Source of the DNA: Syntrophomonadaceae bacterium
GTDB lineage: Bacteria > Bacillota > Syntrophomonadia > Syntrophomonadales > Syntrophomonadaceae
Direction: 5' to 3'
DNA: 7,344 nt
NCBI GenBank assembly: GCA_028686565.1
Contig: JAQUBU010000105.1
Location: 1-7,344, forward strand
Shown here: positions 6,239 through 7,344 of the stretch, in pieces
How the letters are laid out: the number at the start of each line of letters is the position of its first letter
Position numbering within the stretch: the first letter of the stretch is position 1
The notes under the pieces: model-generated
Databases searched by the model: none
Told to the model about the DNA's origin: nothing
What the model saw: only the letters and a program-made list of their open reading frames with translations
Made by a program: the position numbers and the translations under genes

Positions 6239-6922
6239 ATGAGGATTCTTATTATAGCCGCCCACCCAGATGACGAAGTCCTGGGCTGTGGGGGGATAAT
6301 TGCTAAGCATGTTAATAATGGCGATGATGTCCATGTGCTTATCATGGCTGAGGGAGTAACCAGCCGGGATAAAGTACGGGAAAGGGAAAATCGAGCTGGT
6401 GCGCTATCGCAGCTGGCTCAGGCGGCGCATGAGGCTAATAGGATACTTGGTGTGCAATCGCTAACCCAGCATGATTTTTCCGATAATCGCATGGGTTCGC
6501 TGGAATTGCTGAATGTAGTCAAAGTAATTGAGGCTGCTATTGAATAATATCAACCGGATATGGTCTATACCCATCATGCCGGGGATGTGAATATTGATCA
6601 CCAGATTGTTCATCAAGCGGTTGTAACGGCATCTCGACCATTTCCAGGACAGTGCGTGAAAATCCTGCTTTTTTTCGAGGTTCCCTCCAGTACCGAATGG
6701 CAGACACCCGGTTCTGCTCCAGCTTTTTTACCAAACTATTTTGTGGAAATCAGTGATACTATAGATTTAAAACTGAAAGCTTTAGAGGCTTAACGGAGCG
6801 AAATGCAAGATTGGCCTCATCCCAGGTCTATAAAGGCGGTTGAACACCTGGCCCGCTGGCGGGGAGCTGCGGTGGGAGTGAAGGCTGCAGAGGGCTTTAT
6901 GCTGGGGAGAAAACTGAGATGA
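6239..6922 (+). pseudogene. PIG-L (LmbE-like) deacetylase interrupted by two in-frame TAA codons
   Basis: A zinc-dependent N-deacetylase of the PIG-L/LmbE family, expected to remove an N-acetyl group from a sugar. The best start is ATG 6239, giving MRILIIAAHPDDEVLGCGG with the zinc motif AHPDDE at residues 8-13; an in-frame GTG at 6197 would overlap the toxin gene. The second metal/active-site motif, HHAGDVNIDH, is at 112-121, and the C-terminus contains HPRSIKAVEHLARWRG. The frame runs unchanged for about 227 codons to TGA 6920-6922, but TAA occurs at 6545-6547 (codon 103) and 6791-6793 (codon 185), both inside conserved sequence. The first separates the two metal motifs, so the truncated product should be inactive. 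Family proteins from similar clusters suggest Lys/Glu and Tyr at these positions, but this is from memory. No indel is needed. Confidence 0.82.
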
Positions 6923-7094
6923 AAGTTTGCTTACGTTCGAACCTTGGGAAATTGCTTGTCAAGAATTTAAAAGACTGCGGTTTATTTTTTATGATATACA
7001 TTATACTTTAGATATAGGCTGGTTTGAAAAAGAGGAAAGAAATATATATTATTTGAAGGATCATGGTTCCCGAGCAAAAGGATGGTTAAAATGA
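6919..7094 (+). CDS. Unrecognised small gene, possibly frameshifted near its start
   Basis: I do not recognise this product. An open frame ends with TGA at 7092-7094 and is open back to 6918; it contains FEPWEIACQEFKRLRFIFYD, then IGWFEKEERNIYYLKDHG and SRAKGWLK. Its only start in that frame is a poor TTG at 6927. In the next frame an ATG at 6919 overlaps the deacetylase stop (ATGA, 6919-6922), a typical coupled start. Adding one T in the TTT at 6926-6928 would join them into about 58 residues starting MKVLLTFEPWE. The stop overlaps the ATG of the nucleotidyltransferase (ATGA, 7091-7094), so it may be a partner of that protein. No catalytic motif, signal peptide or membrane segment is visible. 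It may also be a remnant. Confidence 0.42.
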
Positions 7095-7344
7095 GTATTA
7101 TGCATATCGAGAATAAAAAACTAAATCAATATGATGCGATTCCTTTGATTACTGATATGATCGTAAAAAAGATAGCTCCCCAGAAAATAGTTCTTTTTGG
7201 TTCTTGTGCCAAGAGATGCATAACTAGAGCGAGCGATATAGACTTGTGCATTGTTATGGAGGGGCAGATTACTTTCAAAAAAAAAGAGAAATCAGAGGGC
7301 AATTGTTGCAAGATTTATTAGAAATTACTGATCAGGATGTCGAT
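7091..7344 (+). pseudogene. MNT-type nucleotidyltransferase, frameshifted at A9 and cut by the window end
   Basis: A minimal nucleotidyltransferase domain protein of the kind often paired with HEPN proteins. ATG 7091 has AAAAGGA at 7076-7082 eight bases upstream. The catalytic pattern is present: VLFGSCAKRCITRASDIDLCI, with G37-S38 and D49/D51 as the nucleotide and metal-binding residues. Reading continues through an A9 run (7277-7285) and then stops at TAG 7319-7321 with an unfamily-like tail. In the next frame the sequence KKREIRGQLLQDLLEITDQD continues to the window end as expected for the domain. One extra A would restore the frame. It may therefore be a frameshift mutant, a slippage-expressed gene or a sequencing error. 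If intact it could modify a partner protein or act as an MNT antitoxin; no HEPN gene is visible inside the window. Confidence 0.7.

Noticed and set aside
6545..6793. Stop-codon reassignment or special amino acid insertion at the TAA codons of the deacetylase
   Set aside because: TAA terminates other genes here normally (for example the synthase and the amidotransferase), and no recoding element or hairpin is visible after either codon.
1..7344. CRISPR array, tRNA, rRNA, IS element or attachment site
   Set aside because: No regularly spaced repeats, cloverleaf-like sequence, transposase or integrase motifs, or terminal inverted repeats were seen on either strand.

Overview
The window looks like part of a nonulosonic (pseudaminic-type) acid locus from a Gram-positive, probably clostridial, bacterium. 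The phylum call is an inference. It rests on strong GGAGG-like ribosome sites, frequent GTG/TTG start candidates, moderate-to-low GC, and the mix of an SpsF-type cytidylyltransferase with PseH and PseI. Such sugars usually decorate flagellin, S-layer or capsule. All convincing genes are on the + strand.

Layout: (1) 2-559, the 3' part of an SpsF-type cytidylyltransferase (sugar activation). (2) 573-1232, a pseudaminic-acid-associated SAM methyltransferase. (3) 1243-2394, a PseA/WbuX-type N-acetyl sugar amidotransferase. (4) 2483-3238, a TylF-like methyltransferase homologue whose expected SAM- and metal-binding acidic residues are replaced, so probably a pseudoenzyme. (5) 3339-3914, the PseH acetyltransferase. 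(6) 3914-4589, a sugar N-formyltransferase broken by two single-base losses. (7) 4655-5704, PseI, the pseudaminic acid synthase. (8) 5744-6210, a compact antitoxin/ParE-RelE toxin pair. (9) 6239-6922, a PIG-L (LmbE-like) deacetylase interrupted by two in-frame TAA codons. (10) 6919-7094, a small unrecognised and possibly frameshifted gene. (11) 7091-end, an MNT-type nucleotidyltransferase frameshifted at an A9 run and cut by the window edge.

How the genes fit together: PseH acetylates the 4-amino group of the UDP-linked precursor, PseI condenses the freed hexose with phosphoenolpyruvate, and the SpsF-like enzyme would make the CMP-sugar. The amidotransferase, methylase, formyltransferase and deacetylase would vary the N-substituents. 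PseB, PseC and PseG activities are not in the window and would have to lie outside it.

The most striking points are the catalytically stripped TylF-like protein, the simultaneous breakage of the formyltransferase and the deacetylase (possibly one lost deacetylate-then-formylate branch), and a run of up to four frameshifts that all look like one missing base in a homopolymer. The last pattern must be separated from sequencing error before the frameshifted genes are called pseudogenes. The two TAA codons in the deacetylase cannot be explained that way.
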